A stretch of DNA of 64,000 nucleotides from Owenia fusiformis (Eukaryota; Annelida; Polychaeta; Sabellida; Oweniidae). The position numbers and the translations under genes are program-made. The stretch is taken from contig CAIIXF020000002.1 of the NCBI GenBank assembly GCA_903813345.2, positions 472,001 to 536,000 on the forward strand, given 5' to 3'. Positions 1 to 11,358 of the stretch are shown here, one piece after another; the first letter of the stretch is position 1, and every line of letters starts with the position of its first letter. The notes under the pieces are model-generated. The model worked only from the letters and a program-made list of their open reading frames with translations, was not told the origin of the DNA and ran no database searches.

Positions 1-612
1 TTGATGTGTATGTCCGAGTAGGATGTATGCCATACTCAGGAATCGTATACCATTTAGGGCGAGATACGAGCCTTTGGGAGCATCAACACTCATCAGTTGC
101 GGCAGATTGCTGTACACTGAGAAGGCAAGAATGATTCGAATACCAACTCCTATAATATAATTAAAGAGAGTAGGATATACGACATGTTGACAAATCATAT
201 ACAATTTAGGGCGAGATACGAGCCTTTTGGAGCATGAACACTCATCAGTTGGGGAAGATTGCTGTTCACTGAGAAGGCAAGAATGATTCGAACACCAACT
301 CCTGTAATATAAAGAGAGTAGGATATACGACATATTGACAAATCATATACAATTTAGGGCGAGATACGAGCCTTTGGGAGCATCAACACTCATCAGTTGG
401 GGAAGATTGCTTTACACAGAGAAGGCAAGAATGATTCGAACACCAACTCCTGTAATATAAAGAGAGTAGGATATACGACATATTGACAAATCATATACAA
501 TTTAGGGCGAGATACGAGCCTTTGGGAGCATCAACACTCATCAGTTGGGGAAGATTGCTTTACACAGAGAAGGCAAGAATGATTCGAACACCAACTCCTG
601 TAATATAAACCC
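1..612. repeat. Minisatellite, ~150-bp unit, about four copies
   Basis: A unit containing TTTAGGGCGAGATACGAGCC recurs with its core ending at about 60, 212, 360 and 508, so spacing is 152, 148 and 148 bp. The last two complete units are nearly identical and the first carries several substitutions and small insertions. The short open frame overlapping its right end (545-814) is a by-product of the repeat. The first unit is incomplete at the left edge, so the array may extend outside the window. Confidence 0.85.
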
Positions 613-1208
613 ACCATATGGTAGTTCTTTGTTCAAAATAATAAAAGAGCAGTTTACAAAATGTCTTCAAAACAACGGAAGGAAAATAGAGGGAAATACT
701 TCATACATTTTGAAGTCGTATAGGATCATTCGTTACTCACTCGTGTCATCTCTTAAAGCTTCATACGTACCTTGGGAGATCCAAGAAATACCTAGCTTGT
801 GCCTACGTTCATAAAGTGAATAAATGCACTTTGCCTCCACTATGATGACTGTGAGTTGGTCTATAGCAACTTCATTTAAACCATAGATCAAAACCATTTA
901 TACATATATGAATAGGGATACAAGGATACAACAACAGAATGGTAAAATTTGAAAAACTGCTACACGTTTCTAAGGTATCGTCCGTGACGCTTAGTAATTA
1001 ATAAACAAACTCTATGTAGACGGTGAGCCTACAAGAAGAACTCGGTCTGAATAAATGGATGGTCGATGCAGCGGAGGAAATTTGTTTCACAAATTTGAAA
1101 TATTCTATGAATTTAATTGTGTGGCCAATTGAATAGTGACACTGGAAGCATTGGTCATTAATATGAAGCATATCGGCTTAAATGTTTATTCCTGAATGTT
1201 AATTATAC
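613..1208. other. No gene recognised
   Basis: AT-rich sequence between the minisatellite and the last visible exon of the NRF-like gene. If the donor at 1208/1207 on the minus strand is used, this is intron of that gene. If it is not used, the frame stops at 1186-1188 and this would be 3' untranslated or intergenic sequence. Confidence 0.5.
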
Positions 1209-1465
1209 CTGGAGTGTATGCTTTCGGTTTATGACCTTTGGTGAGTGGTACATTATCATTATCGTTGGATTGGTCTTCCATAGTAAAACTTGACGCTTGG
1301 GTACCATGTTTATCATTTGAATCAACACATGCCAGATTGACCTCATCAGTGGTTGCTTCATACTTTGCTATCTTATCCTCATGTTCTTTTCTTTTTGGTG
1401 TGATGTAAAACATATCTATAGCAGAGGCTGCCAACACTATTGCCACAAACATACTTATAATACAC
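1209..1465 (-). CDS. NRF-like gene exon 4: first membrane helix and cytoplasmic linker
   Basis: Acceptor TTTTCAG at 1466-1468 on the minus strand. The exon reads CIISMFVAIVLAASAIDMFY, then a charged tail with KRKEHEDK. A candidate donor CCAG|GTATAA lies at 1208-1207. Without it the frame ends 21 bp later at a TAA (1186-1188), giving a short single-pass form. I favour splicing because the family continues into an acyltransferase domain, but the sequence does not settle it. Confidence 0.65.
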
Positions 1466-4400
1466 CTGAAAACAAATTATATTCATAAAAATAAGCAGTC
1501 ACAATTATTTAGGGATGTTCGTTGGAGATTCGAACATTTATAAATAGTAATCAGTATTTAAACTTTCCCATGTATAATTTTCTGAGATTCTAACTAGCAA
1601 CAATGGCTATTAGAATGTTCTACAGTAGTGATCTACATTATATATGATATTCTACTATATTCACCTATAGTTTAATTTGTAATCTATGCTTGCTGTATAT
1701 GTTGAGCTATTCTTTATTAGAGATCTTAGGTCAAGGTCACAATGACATTACACACTATATCTTGTAAACAAAACTGAACTGAATGACTCATTAACCCTTG
1801 ACCTCCTAGAACATTCTAAAACTAGTAAACATTTGCTCAGATTTAATCGGGTGACTGGAGATGTCCAATCATAACTCAACAAGAAGTCTCAGTTCCAGAA
1901 GATTCTTTCTAGATGATTCTTTCACACTAAAAACAAAACTGCAAAGTGGACTCAGGAGCAGAAATTCAGTCATCATAACTAGACATCTCAAAGGAACTAA
2001 ATAAAGTCGAACATCAAAATTGTTTAATAGGACACCTACTTCGGGAACATTTATAACACTACAAACATACAACCTGAGGACTTTATATGGACATTATACA
2101 GCACACACTCTATACGGATTATCATAAACATTTTTGTGTATTATCATAAACATTTGTGGATTATCATCAAACATTATTGGGTACGAACATTATAGGATTA
2201 CGACGAACAATTTTTGATTATTACAAACATAGGAGAACTATAAACGATTATTGAAACGCTTCGTGATCTAGAATATTCTCAATGTTCATCAAGGATATTT
2301 ATCGACATCCAGAGACAGGCATATCATTTATTGGACATGTATATTTACATCTGCATATCATAAGTATTGACTGTTATATATTATTGTTATCGCATTTAGT
2401 TTTCAAAAATATATTACTGTACATTGTTATATTTTAATTGTTGTTTTTACTTTCTGTTATTTTCGAACGTAACACATGTATGTTAGTTTGTTGTCCTGAA
2501 CAAGAGGCCCCTTGTTATCGATATTTGACAAAAGTGGGTGTGGCACTTCCTCATTTTATCCCATGGCAAAGATTTAATTTTCACCAAAAATAGATTTGAT
2601 CCTATGTTTTAAATGAACTAATGTGCCAGAATTCATTGGAATAGTATTTTATCATCTGATTTGGGTATATATAATTGATTCGAACATGACTGTATTCACA
2701 CCTTCTCTAAACTCTGAACAAAGTCAACATTTCACCCAGGGAATATTCGTCAATAATGCCCCTGGTAATACGAGTAATGTGTGACGTCATTACGACGGGC
2801 CGTAGTAATGGCGGACGATTGAATTAATATTCGAACGATTTGGGTAATTTTTAATGTACGATCGTAACATAGACCTCAGAGCAGGGGAAATATTTTCGAA
2901 TACGCCTAGCCCTGCGGGGTGTATTCGAAAATATTTCCCCTGCTCTTTGGTCTATATTTCTTAATTAACATAGACTTATTTTGATTGATTAATGCTAGAT
3001 TAAAGGTTTAACCCTAAGATTGTACTAGATGAAGCTATAATTAAGAATAAGTAAGTGAAGCAGAATAGACACTTGTTCAAATGCTACTTACAATGCTACA
3101 ATAGCCCCTGGGTCATTTTTTATCAACGTTCTACTTGATCTGGGATCTGTTACGGATATGACACTAAAAGACCGTTCGCCATCATTCAGCATTCTATGTA
3201 CATCAGATGACTGACAGCTGTCAGGGGCGCACACCCCAAAGGTAATGTTAACCTGAAAAAATAAGGGTTATATACTGGGAGATTTTGGAACAGGGTTTAT
3301 TCCAAGGAAAATATGTTTCCATTCATTTCACGAGGTATAAACCTTATATTCAAATCGACCGTATATACTATATATAACAGACGTAGGTGCATTCCAGCAT
3401 ATCTTCTAAAATTCAAAAACATACTAAAACGCGTTTTCTCAGTTTTTAAACCAATTTTTCCATGTTTTTAAGTTTGTGAGATTTTCACTTTCATATATTG
3501 CTTGGGCTGATCATTGATATCAAAATTTCAAATATACAACATTAGTTTGAAATATATCGTTTTTCAGGAGCGGGACCGGGATAAATCCAGCCTGTATCCA
3601 TCCCGACCCTGGAACTTGGTTATTGCTCCCTAGTATATCCCCGCTCGTTATGTACCTAGAGCCTTAGTAAGTATGGAATAAAACCAATTTTTCAACAAGG
3701 CATTAACATGACAAAATGATACCACCCAGTTACTCACAAAATTATGAGTTCGATCTTAAGTCCAATTTGAATTTCTGAGAATTTGTAGATGCTTTTGAAA
3801 AGATATAAATCGGTCAATTTGAAGCAAGCTGAAAAAATACCTCTTTGAACATGAGAAGGTCATTGAAGGTGAAATCTCAAATCTATAGTCAGATTTGAAC
3901 TTCTGAGAACTTGTAGATGATTTTGAAAAAAATTGGTCAATTTGAAGCAAGATGAAAAAAGACCTTTTTGACCTTGAGAAGGTCATTGAAGGTCAAATCT
4001 TCTTTGACCTTGACAATGTCATTGATTTTCAAATCTATAGTCGGAATTGTCAGATTTAAATTTCTGATAACTTGTAGATGATTTGAATTAAAGATCGGTT
4101 AATTTGAAGCAAGTTGAAAAAAAACTTTTTGACCTTTTTTTCATTGACGGTCAAATTTATTGACCTTGTCATTGAATGTCAAATATAAAGTCAGAATTGA
4201 AATTTTGAGAAAAAAAGTTGAAAATACCTTTTTACCTTATTTGACCTTGAGAAGGTCATTGAAGGTCAACTCTTAAATCTAAAGTCAGATTTGAACTTCT
4301 AATAATTTGTAGATGGTTTTAAAAAAGGATTGGTCAATTTGATGCAAGTTGAAAAAACTTTTTGACCTTTTTTTACCTTAAAAAGTCAATCTAAACAGTA

Positions 4401-5739
4401 TTTGTTAAGATATTGGAAGTTTTAAGAATTTGTTACAGACGCCAACCGCCAACCACCAACAGTCAACCACCAACTTTTTGGTGGTGACATAAAAATCAGT
4501 GATCTATGCCAGATGTTTGGCTTTGATTGAGATACCAATAAAAAAATTAGAATACATGAAAATAGAATTTGGTCAGAGATTCTAGTCTAATTTGATAAAA
4601 TTATAGACAACATAGTATGGAAATCTAGCAGGCATCCCTATCAAAAATTAGGAAATTTCACAATACCGTGATAAGTCTGGTGATAAGCCCCTGGGGGCCG
4701 TTCTTGGAAACGGTCTTAAACTTACGACCGGTCGTAATTCGGTCGTAAATATTTAAACTTACGACGGTCGTAAGTTACGATTGTACCAAGAACGCCCTCC
4801 TGTGTCCTCCCCCAACCACTACACACCAGCCCACGAGCTGGTGTTTATATTAAGGTAAGGATTGAAGTTCTGAGACTTATGTCGTAACTACAATTACTCT
4901 ATCGAATCTTACCCCATCTAAACCAAGTATTTTTACTCGGAAGTACTGCGCCTTAAAGTTTGCTTGGAGGCTGATATCTTTTGTTTTCCGATCCTCATTT
5001 TCTTCAGTGTAGTAGAACCACTTGTTATTCACCCTGATGCTCATACACAGGTCATAGTCGCCTATCCAAAAAGTTTTACCGCTTCCTATACCAGCATTTG
5101 GTGTTCCATCAGCATCTAACACTAAAAGTAAAGAGGACGGGTATTTTAATATGTTTTCAAGTGCATGATAAAGGAGTAACTGTTTACTGTTTAGTGGAGC
5201 AGGCAATTTCTGTATACATTTCATGTTCTTGGGGAGTACGTCACCCCTCCCTGTTCTATTATATAGCCTATATAGAGAATAAGAGGGGGTGGCTTACTCC
5301 CCGAGGTGCATGTCATTTTGCATTTCGCATGATGTAGGCATGCATAACAATAATATAAAAGCAAATACGCACTACTATTGATTTCTGGTACTGCAAGGTT
5401 TTCCACTGCTGGTCCCGTTGGATTGTTAACCACTGCTGGTCCCGTTGGATTGTTCACCACTGCTGGTCCCGTTGGATTGTTAACCACTGCTGGTCCCGTT
5501 GGATTGTTAACCACTGCTGGTCCCGTTGGATTGTTAACCACTGCAAAATAGAACTGAAGATCCGATGAACATTTTGGTGTTATTGATGTGTTGTTCGTTA
5601 GACTACTCCCGAGAAACAATGGACCCGGGACAGATTTAAAAGCATCGATAATTTCCGTAAGCCAGAGTGACTTCTGTGCATCCGTCGAATAGAAACACAT
5701 TCCAAGTAGGCAGGTCAATTTTATACTTAGCGTATTCAT
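1209..5739 (-). CDS. NRF-6-like (nose resistant to fluoxetine) membrane protein, N-terminal exons 1-4, 3' end outside window
   Basis: Four exons on the minus strand: about 5739-5390, 5227-4913, 3252-3092 and 1465-1209. Translation starts with a secretion signal (MNTLSIKLTCLLGMCFYS). It continues through an extracellular NRF domain with the family hallmarks of a Cys pair and the texts LVLDADGTPNAGIGSG, WIGDYDLCMSI and FGVCAPDSC. It ends in a membrane helix (FVAIVLAASAIDMFY) followed by a charged tail. Exon 2 to 3 joins in phase 0 and exon 3 to 4 in phase 2, both with good GT/AG sites. NRF-6-family proteins normally carry a multi-pass acyltransferase-3 domain after this region; none is visible here, so it should lie left of position 1. 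The 3' border of exon 1 is uncertain. The function in worms is transport of lipids and drugs across epithelia; for this copy function is inferred from the family. Confidence 0.75.
1466..2868. other. Intron 3 of the NRF-like gene (part), no gene recognised
   Basis: AT-rich intronic sequence. I see no coding motif on either strand. The short minus-strand frame 1869-2072 has no recognisable content and no flanking splice signals. Confidence 0.5.
2869..2955. repeat. Hairpin-forming inverted repeat
   Basis: Arms of about 35 bp, starting ATAGACCTCAGAGCAGGGGA on the left and ending CCCCTGCTCTTTGGTCTAT on the right, flank a GC-rich loop of about 17 bp. They match almost perfectly. It lies within an intron of the NRF-like gene and looks like a small foldback MITE; I did not identify a target duplication. 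Confidence 0.75.
3092..3252 (-). CDS. NRF-like gene exon 3: Cys-rich end of NRF domain
   Basis: A 161-bp exon with acceptor TTTTTTCAG and donor GTAAGT. It is too short for ordinary ORF scans but reads VNITFGVCAPDSCQSSDV, the characteristic closing Cys motif of NRF domains. It joins exon 2 in phase 0 and leaves two bases for exon 4. Confidence 0.75.
3741..4480. repeat. Degenerate ~120-bp tandem repeat with TTGACCTT motifs
   Basis: Diverged units built from TCAAATCTATAGTCAGATTT, then a run with CTTGTAGATGATTTTGAAAA, then TTTTTGACCTTGAGAAGGTC, repeated about five times. The block ends with GACGCCAACCGCCAACCACC. An inverted copy of the same family lies at 21250-21500, where the mirror text GGCGGTTGGTGGTTGGTAGT opens the block. 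Confidence 0.75.
4693..4800. repeat. Small MITE-like palindrome
   Basis: The ends GGGGGCCGTTCTTGG and CCAAGAACGCCCTCC are inverted copies, with TTAAACTTACGACCG-type palindromic text between. Total length is about 108 bp. It lies in an intron of the NRF-like gene, just downstream of exon 2 in the direction of transcription. The superfamily is not assigned. Confidence 0.6.
4913..5227 (-). CDS. NRF-like gene exon 2: core of the extracellular NRF domain
   Basis: An exon of 105 codons, phase 0 at both ends. The acceptor is CCCCAAG at 5228-5229; the donor is a strong GTAAGA starting at 4912. It encodes the most conserved part of the domain, including the segment reading SSLLLVLDADGTPNAGIGSG and WIGDYDLCMSI. 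The open frame continues past the donor into intron for about 11 codons, which is why an unspliced reading ends at 4877. Confidence 0.75.
5390..5739 (-). CDS. NRF-like gene exon 1: signal peptide, start of NRF domain and nine-residue repeat
   Basis: The ATG at 5739-5737 opens a hydrophobic leader of about 20 residues. Residues that follow (LTEIIDAFKSVPGPLFLGSS, then CSSDLQFYF) fit the first Cys-containing helix of the NRF domain. Five copies of VVNNPTGPA follow. The frame runs on past the likely splice donor and stops downstream. Candidate donors lie around 5376-5396, but none is strong and only one would match the phase-0 start of exon 2, so I leave the border approximate. Confidence 0.65.
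5403..5537 (-). repeat. 27-bp in-frame coding tandem repeat, five copies
   Basis: Five head-to-tail 27-bp units encode VVNNPTGPA inside exon 1 of the NRF-like gene. All but one are identical: the second from the left differs by one base (GTTCACC instead of GTTAACC). Such low divergence means recent expansion. The repeat inserts 45 residues, rich in Pro and Asn, between the first Cys helix and the rest of the NRF domain. Confidence 0.9.
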
Positions 5740-5774
5740 CGTAGTGTAGCTCTACACATGTCTAGAGCTAGGTG

Positions 5775-5786
5775 CTTGTATATATA
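5775..5786 (-). promoter_or_regulatory. TATA-like element upstream of the NRF-like gene
   Basis: CTATATATACAA on the minus strand, about 40 bp upstream of the start codon. It directly abuts the 8-bp target duplication of the 3-kb element at 5795-8877, so any regulatory sequence beyond the TATA box has been displaced by the insertion or is supplied by the element. Promoter activity is inferred only. Confidence 0.35.
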
Positions 5787-6557
5787 GATTAATAGGTAGT
5801 TTAGAAAATACAACACAAAGAAAATGCATTTTCTTTGATTTTGGGGCTCCCAGAGGGTATAAACATTTTTCACCAAGTGCTTTTTTCATTTTGCAGGGGT
5901 GGCAGGATATACACATACCCTATCAATTTCCACATACTCAAATTGCCTTATTAAAGAAAACCTACTATTAAAAGTTTAGTGGTCAATAAATATCAGATCT
6001 GTTAATTCCAAAATCAGAAGCGAATTGAATAATATAGATTAGAATGCACAAATAAATTAGTGGCCAATGATTCAGGGGTTTCATCAGCAACAGGCAATTT
6101 TTACAAGTTGTTTTTTAAAAAATTGCCTGTTGTTTTCAATATAAAAAAAATCAAATTTTCTCTTAATTTTGAGAGTATGCAATGGCGTTTTTGCGTTTAT
6201 GATGCTACGCTATTGGCTGCAGCGCCTTGTCATTTGCTAGCTTTGCCCCTACATAACCATATATGTGAGTCTACAGAATAGAAATAAGAGGATGGTTATT
6301 CAGTTGACTTTTGAAAAGGGTTAATTTTATTCTGTCTGTCTCAACAAAACAGGAATATCCCAGAATTCATACAGTCATACTTCTTTTATGTAAACTATAT
6401 CTTTGATTGGCCAAGGGTTCATCTATACTCCTGGGAAATGACCTCTTCTGGACGTAAAGCGTGGGAACATCTGATTTGACCAGTTCCCAGTGTGTCACCT
6501 GTCATTTTTCTGGAATTATGTACACTTTCCTCCAAAAGATTGGAAACAATTGTAGTA

Positions 6558-7017
6558 CAGTAAAACCTGTATATCTGAACACTTAGCTAATCCGAACACC
6601 TCCCAATTTGAACATTTTTTGGTCCCGTGTTTCCTCCCATTGACTCAAATGTTAAAAAAACTTGAAATGTGAACACCTCCCAATTTGAACAGTGAACAGT
6701 CATGTTTGAAAAGTTAACCTATCTAATCTAAACATTTTTCATATAATGTCACATGTTACATACAAAATTGATCAAATATTTGAAAAAACGTGAATGATCT
6801 CACTCTTGGTGATGCTTTCTAGGATGAATAAATTCATTTGAATCAGATTTTCACGTCACTGTTATGCCAAAAAGCTATGTACAGAACTATAAATATTTAT
6901 TTAATTTGTTCCCATTTCTTCAAAATCCAAAATCTTGCAAATGCAAAACCTCAAAATGTGAATACCTCCTAATCCGAACGCTTTTAGCTGGTCCCTCGGA
7001 TTAGATAGGTTTTATTG
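6558..7017. mobile_element. Pogo/Tigger-like MITE nested in the 3-kb element
   Basis: Terminal text CAGTAAAACCTGTATATCTG at the left and the inverted GGATTAGATAGGTTTTATTG at the right, with TA on both sides (6556-6557 and 7018-7019). CAGTAAAACCT ends with a TA duplication are characteristic of pogo/Tigger elements. No transposase is encoded. Related text (GACAGTTTTACTGTA) just to the right suggests a second fragment. Confidence 0.7.
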
Positions 7018-8554
7018 TAGGTACAATCCCCTCTAAAAGTTACTGAGATCACTGGCTGGGAATTGGTGTTTGCTTACACACAGGTGTTCAATAGAGTAGA
7101 CTTGTGTGTTCATGGGGCACAGATCTTCACTAAAGAGGTGTTCATTATGACAGTTTTACTGTACTGAAATCAATCCTGGGAATTTACTATATACAAAATT
7201 GAAATGTGTGTATCATGCCACCCCTGCAAAATAATTGTCTCGCGCACTTGGTCTCTTGGATCCACTTGCAAAATATATATAATCATATTTAATATGAGGC
7301 CTAAAATTGTCTGCTAGTTGGCCAGAGACCAATATTCTAGCAGAATTTGAGAACAGAATCGATTTTTTCGTTCTGCGTAGGGCAAACAATGATTTGAAAT
7401 CACTTTCAACCATTCTGTGAGTAGAAGAATGGTCATAAGAGGCCCGTGGAGGGTCATGAATGAAAGAGAGCCCTCTGAAATCCCGTCAAAATTGCAGGTT
7501 ATTTCTTCATTTTTTGCTAAAATTACATGATTTTCAGGGCCCATATCTCAGTGAAATTGCTACAATGTAGCGATTTTTCATTTTAACAGGCTAGATACAC
7601 GTGTCAGGTCCACAGAAACAGTAATCATGTGTGATTTTTAAATTGCTACATTGTAGCAATATGTATTTCAAAATACAGGTGTGAGGGAAACTGCAATTTA
7701 GTTAGATTTGGGCGAAAATGGCCAAATTTCAGTCAAAATCCTCGGGACACAGGGCCTTTGTCTTAGATTTAGTCAATGATGCAACTCTTAGTAGAAGGTG
7801 TGCCATATAGGGAATGAAAGCTGTTTGTCAGACGTATCATTTTCTTCAATAAACTCAGAGATAGTCAGGTTAGATTTGTGACGCCACAGTGGCAAAGTTA
7901 GACTAGCATATTTAGACGTATTTGGGGAAGGGCAAATTAACCCTTTCTAGCCTAAATGGATAAAATTTTCACATATTCAGCCAGTTCCGACGTTTTTATG
8001 CATTTTTGAACTAAAAATGATATTTTCTGCCAAAAAAAGTTGCAAGAGACGAAAATCAGTGTGATGTCATAAAACATTAAGGTATGAGGTTCCATATCCA
8101 TCCGCCAAAAGGTATGACCCCTATATAGTCCATTTAAAAACTCGTGGTATTGTTCTAAATAACGCCATAGTTGGCTTCTAGGGTACCTAGTATGCCACTA
8201 TTTGGTATCAAAATAAAGAGGAGGAGTTCAACTTTCATTTGAATTACGAAAATAGCGATGTAGGTCAAAAATAGTTCCGACGTGAGGTTGTTTACTACGC
8301 GTTTGCCCGTCGTATCAGAATTGAGGAAGTGGTAGCAAACGCGAGTCACAATAAATGGACGCTGATATCTCAAAAAGTAACCTGACTCCCTATAATTTGA
8401 TGTAGATCAATCGAACCCCTATATGAACAGGTACATTTTGATATATAACACTATGGGGGGTAAGCGTTTTATAGTTGGTCACGAACGCCATATGTGCAAA
8501 GTATTGTTATGAATTTTCGAATTTGGTGTTGGATAACGGTACTCATACCTTAAA

Positions 8555-8780
8555 AAACACATGGCAGCCATCTTGAAAAATGGCGGCTTTTACACACGAT
8601 TTTACAATTTTTGCTATAACTTGAAAAGTAGTGGAGCGATTTTGTTCATATTTGATATGAGACTAATTATTGGCATGGCACACTGTTTAATGACATTTTG
8701 GCTAGAAGGCGGCCATTTTGAAAATCGGCTATCGAGCAGAACTTCTACTCCCATAGGGTATATGTGTCTACATGCATAAA
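8555..8780 (+). repeat. AAAATGGCGGC-type repeat block (copy 1)
   Basis: Contains AAAAATGGCGGC, then GTAGTGGAGCGATTTTGTTC, then AAGGCGGCCATTTTGAAAAT, and ends with ATCGGCTATCGAGCAGAACT. The same elements occur in tandem at 16195-16760 and, inverted, at 42110-42835. This copy has essentially one unit. Confidence 0.8.
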
Positions 8781-8885
8781 CTACGAAAAAAGCACTCGGT
8801 GAAAAATGTGTATACCCTCTGGGAGCCCCAAAATAAAAGAAAATGCATTTTCTTGGTGTTGTATTTTCTAAACTACCGATTAATA

Positions 8886-11124
8886 TCGACCAGAAAGCTT
8901 ATAAAGACTATGCCTATTTACAAAGTACCTGTACATATAATGTCCTTGTGAATGTGTCCTTAAATCACAAAATTAAGTGAGAAAGAGGTTTGGACAAACA
9001 TTTATAGATTTATGATTTCATGTTCAGTGACGAACGCAATAATTAAATCCAAGAGTAGTTCAAGGGGTATGCAGATATTATATAGACTAATTATAGACAG
9101 AAGGGTCGAAATTTAAGGGCGGGGATATTCCAACACCATCTATATGATTTACTGGTAGAACTCTCCTTATGTATGTATGTATAATTGATTTGCCTCTTAA
9201 TGAAAAGGGAGTTACATTCACAATATTATATAAACTAATTAAAAGTAAAAGCATCATGCAAAGATTAATAAAGAATTGGTAATGTACAGTAATTAAACAT
9301 TTTTAACAGCAGTTGTCTCTGCTTATGCATTATGTACACTTTCTGTGATATGGGTAATAGTTTCTCATTACCCTTTGCATTCGTTCGACTTCACTTCTTA
9401 AAAGAGAGCTCCGCCTTCAGTTTAACTAGACTCTGCACGCAGGGTAGTTTCCCATTGTCATAACATACCATACCTTAGAATAAAATTGTCATCTTGAACA
9501 GATTGGTCATTGCAATGTTAATCATGGGTTCCCTGACTCCAGAAAGAGCTGGACACTTTAATAAGAAACGTTTCACAGTCTAGAATAGTCTAGAATATTT
9601 TCAAATAAAAGCCTCTGGAAAGAGAGAGTTCTTACATTTTGGCGAGCATCCGTATCAAAATAATCCTTTATATCTTACAAACGATATGTGAGATTTGCCA
9701 AGGTGAACGAGGTGTCGAAAGGTACTAATTAGACGATTAATTAGTATAGCATTCCTCATTTCTTAACTAGTTCAATCAGTACAACCAGCGTCGATCACCA
9801 CATAAATGCCAAAACAGCTATGGTCAATGTGTCAATTGTTTCATGCTGGACATGTGCCACTGTTTTGAAAAATCCATAGATTACAGTACTCAATCTGCTT
9901 TGATTGATTTTACTGAACTTGTAAACCAATAATTAGAACCACACTACAGCATTGCACCATTGTCTGCTCCTCAGATTCTCTCATAAGGGAGCTATTGTAT
10001 TTATAAGTCTGTTATCACATAAGAGTACATGCTTATTTGATATACCAAATGATTATTTTACTATACTGTAAGTAACTCATAATCAAGTCACGTTGTATTA
10101 TGTGTTGAATAAGGTAGTCTAGCTACAAGCCTCTGTGACCCCTCCCCCCCCCCTACTTGAGTGAACATCTTCTCACACAGAGCCTGTATCTAGACACACA
10201 CCGGTGCAATTAAGAAGGTATATTTTGATGTACCGAGCTAAGAGGATACTTGGTCTTGATCATGACTTGTGTGCTAAGACTGTCCCAAAGACTTTTTGTA
10301 ACATGCTTGATATTTAAAATTGATGGTACCAATGAAATTACAGTCAATAAATAAATGAGAATAATTATGAAATAGAAGATGAAGGTGAAAATCACATTAA
10401 AATATATGTCAAATGTACTACATACATGCATTCATACCAGACATACACTGCTCAATGGAATGCAAAGCTTATTGGTCAGTGTCAATGAGCCCAGTGTCTA
10501 GGATCAATTGTACTGCTTACTGGCAAATGTGATAACAGATTGATGCAGTTCAAATATTTTGCTAATTGTTAACATTAAATACTTTTTGAAACAACATTGT
10601 TAATGGTGATGCTTTCGGTGTAAGTGATAATTTGATTGAGAGGAGTATTTTAAAAATAATTTTGTATCAATAGATTTCCAGTATTTATGATCAATTTTTA
10701 CAAATGTCATTGACCATGTATCTTTTTGAAATAGAGGATACATTAAAATAGTCATTGTAGATATCCGCTCATCCTCCTAAGCAGGTGTCCAGAATCCGTA
10801 CCTCCTTCTTCCCCCTGCTATAACCAATTTGGACGCGCCCGATCACGTGATCTAATTATGTGCAATGACTTATACACGATTTCTGTCGCAGTGTTGCGAC
10901 AGCCAATCAGATTGCGAGTTCTTGATCGGGGAAATGGCAACTGCTTATCGCAGGGGGTAAATAGAAATATTACAACCCCAATCCGCACTCTGAAATCACA
11001 TGACTTCAACATGAAATTGTCGATTTGAGTCAAAACACTCTCGTATACGCAGAGCAGATTCAAATCTTAAAAAAGATCCCCGAAAAGTTCATACAAAATT
11101 TTAATCATGAAATTATAAGACTAG
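8886..11124. other. No gene recognised
   Basis: AT-rich sequence with a short poly-C tract near 10140. Several short open frames (for example 10210-10431 and 10818-11063) show no family motif, no splice context and unremarkable composition. I see no RNA gene or element ends. Confidence 0.5.
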
Positions 11125-11125
11125 A

Positions 11126-11358
11126 ACGGCACCGTACGGTACCGTATCTCCAATCGGTACCGTACGGTACCATATTAAAAAACGGTACCATACGGTACCG
11201 TCTGAGCAATATGGTACCATACGGTACCGTATTCTCACGGTACCGTACGGTACCATCTACACGGTACCGTACGGCACCGTGTTGACGGTACCGTACGGTA
11301 TTGTTTGAGCTTACGGTACAGTACGGTACCATATTTCACGGTTCCGTACGGTACCGTT
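11126..11358. repeat. GGTACC palindrome array
   Basis: About a dozen GGTACC sites, most within the larger palindrome CGGTACCGTACGGTACCG, separated by short variable spacers. Both strands stay open through the repeat (11025-11285 plus, 11105-11332 minus), but the encoded RYGTV-like text is a consequence of the repeat and not evidence of a gene. Confidence 0.85.

Larger units (their letters stand above)
5795..8877. mobile_element. 3.08-kb terminal-inverted-repeat element, 8-bp target duplication, no transposase
   Basis: Ends read GGTAGTTTAGAAAATACAAC on the left and the inverted equivalent on the right. The inverted similarity extends about 100 bp, to the text ending CACCAAGTGC / GCACTCGGTG. 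The direct repeat GATTAATA flanks it at 5787-5794 and 8878-8885. Eight-bp duplications are typical of hAT and P superfamilies, but the ends do not decide which. No transposase-like frame is present. It contains a nested pogo-like element (6558-7017) and a block of AAAATGGCGGC-type repeats near its right end, so it is a composite non-autonomous element. Confidence 0.8.

Noticed and set aside
545-814. 89-codon open frame
   Set aside because: It begins in the minisatellite and has no recognisable domain or splice context.
11025-11332. Overlapping open frames on both strands
   Set aside because: They are produced by the GGTACC palindrome array; the peptides are repeats of RYGTV-type text.
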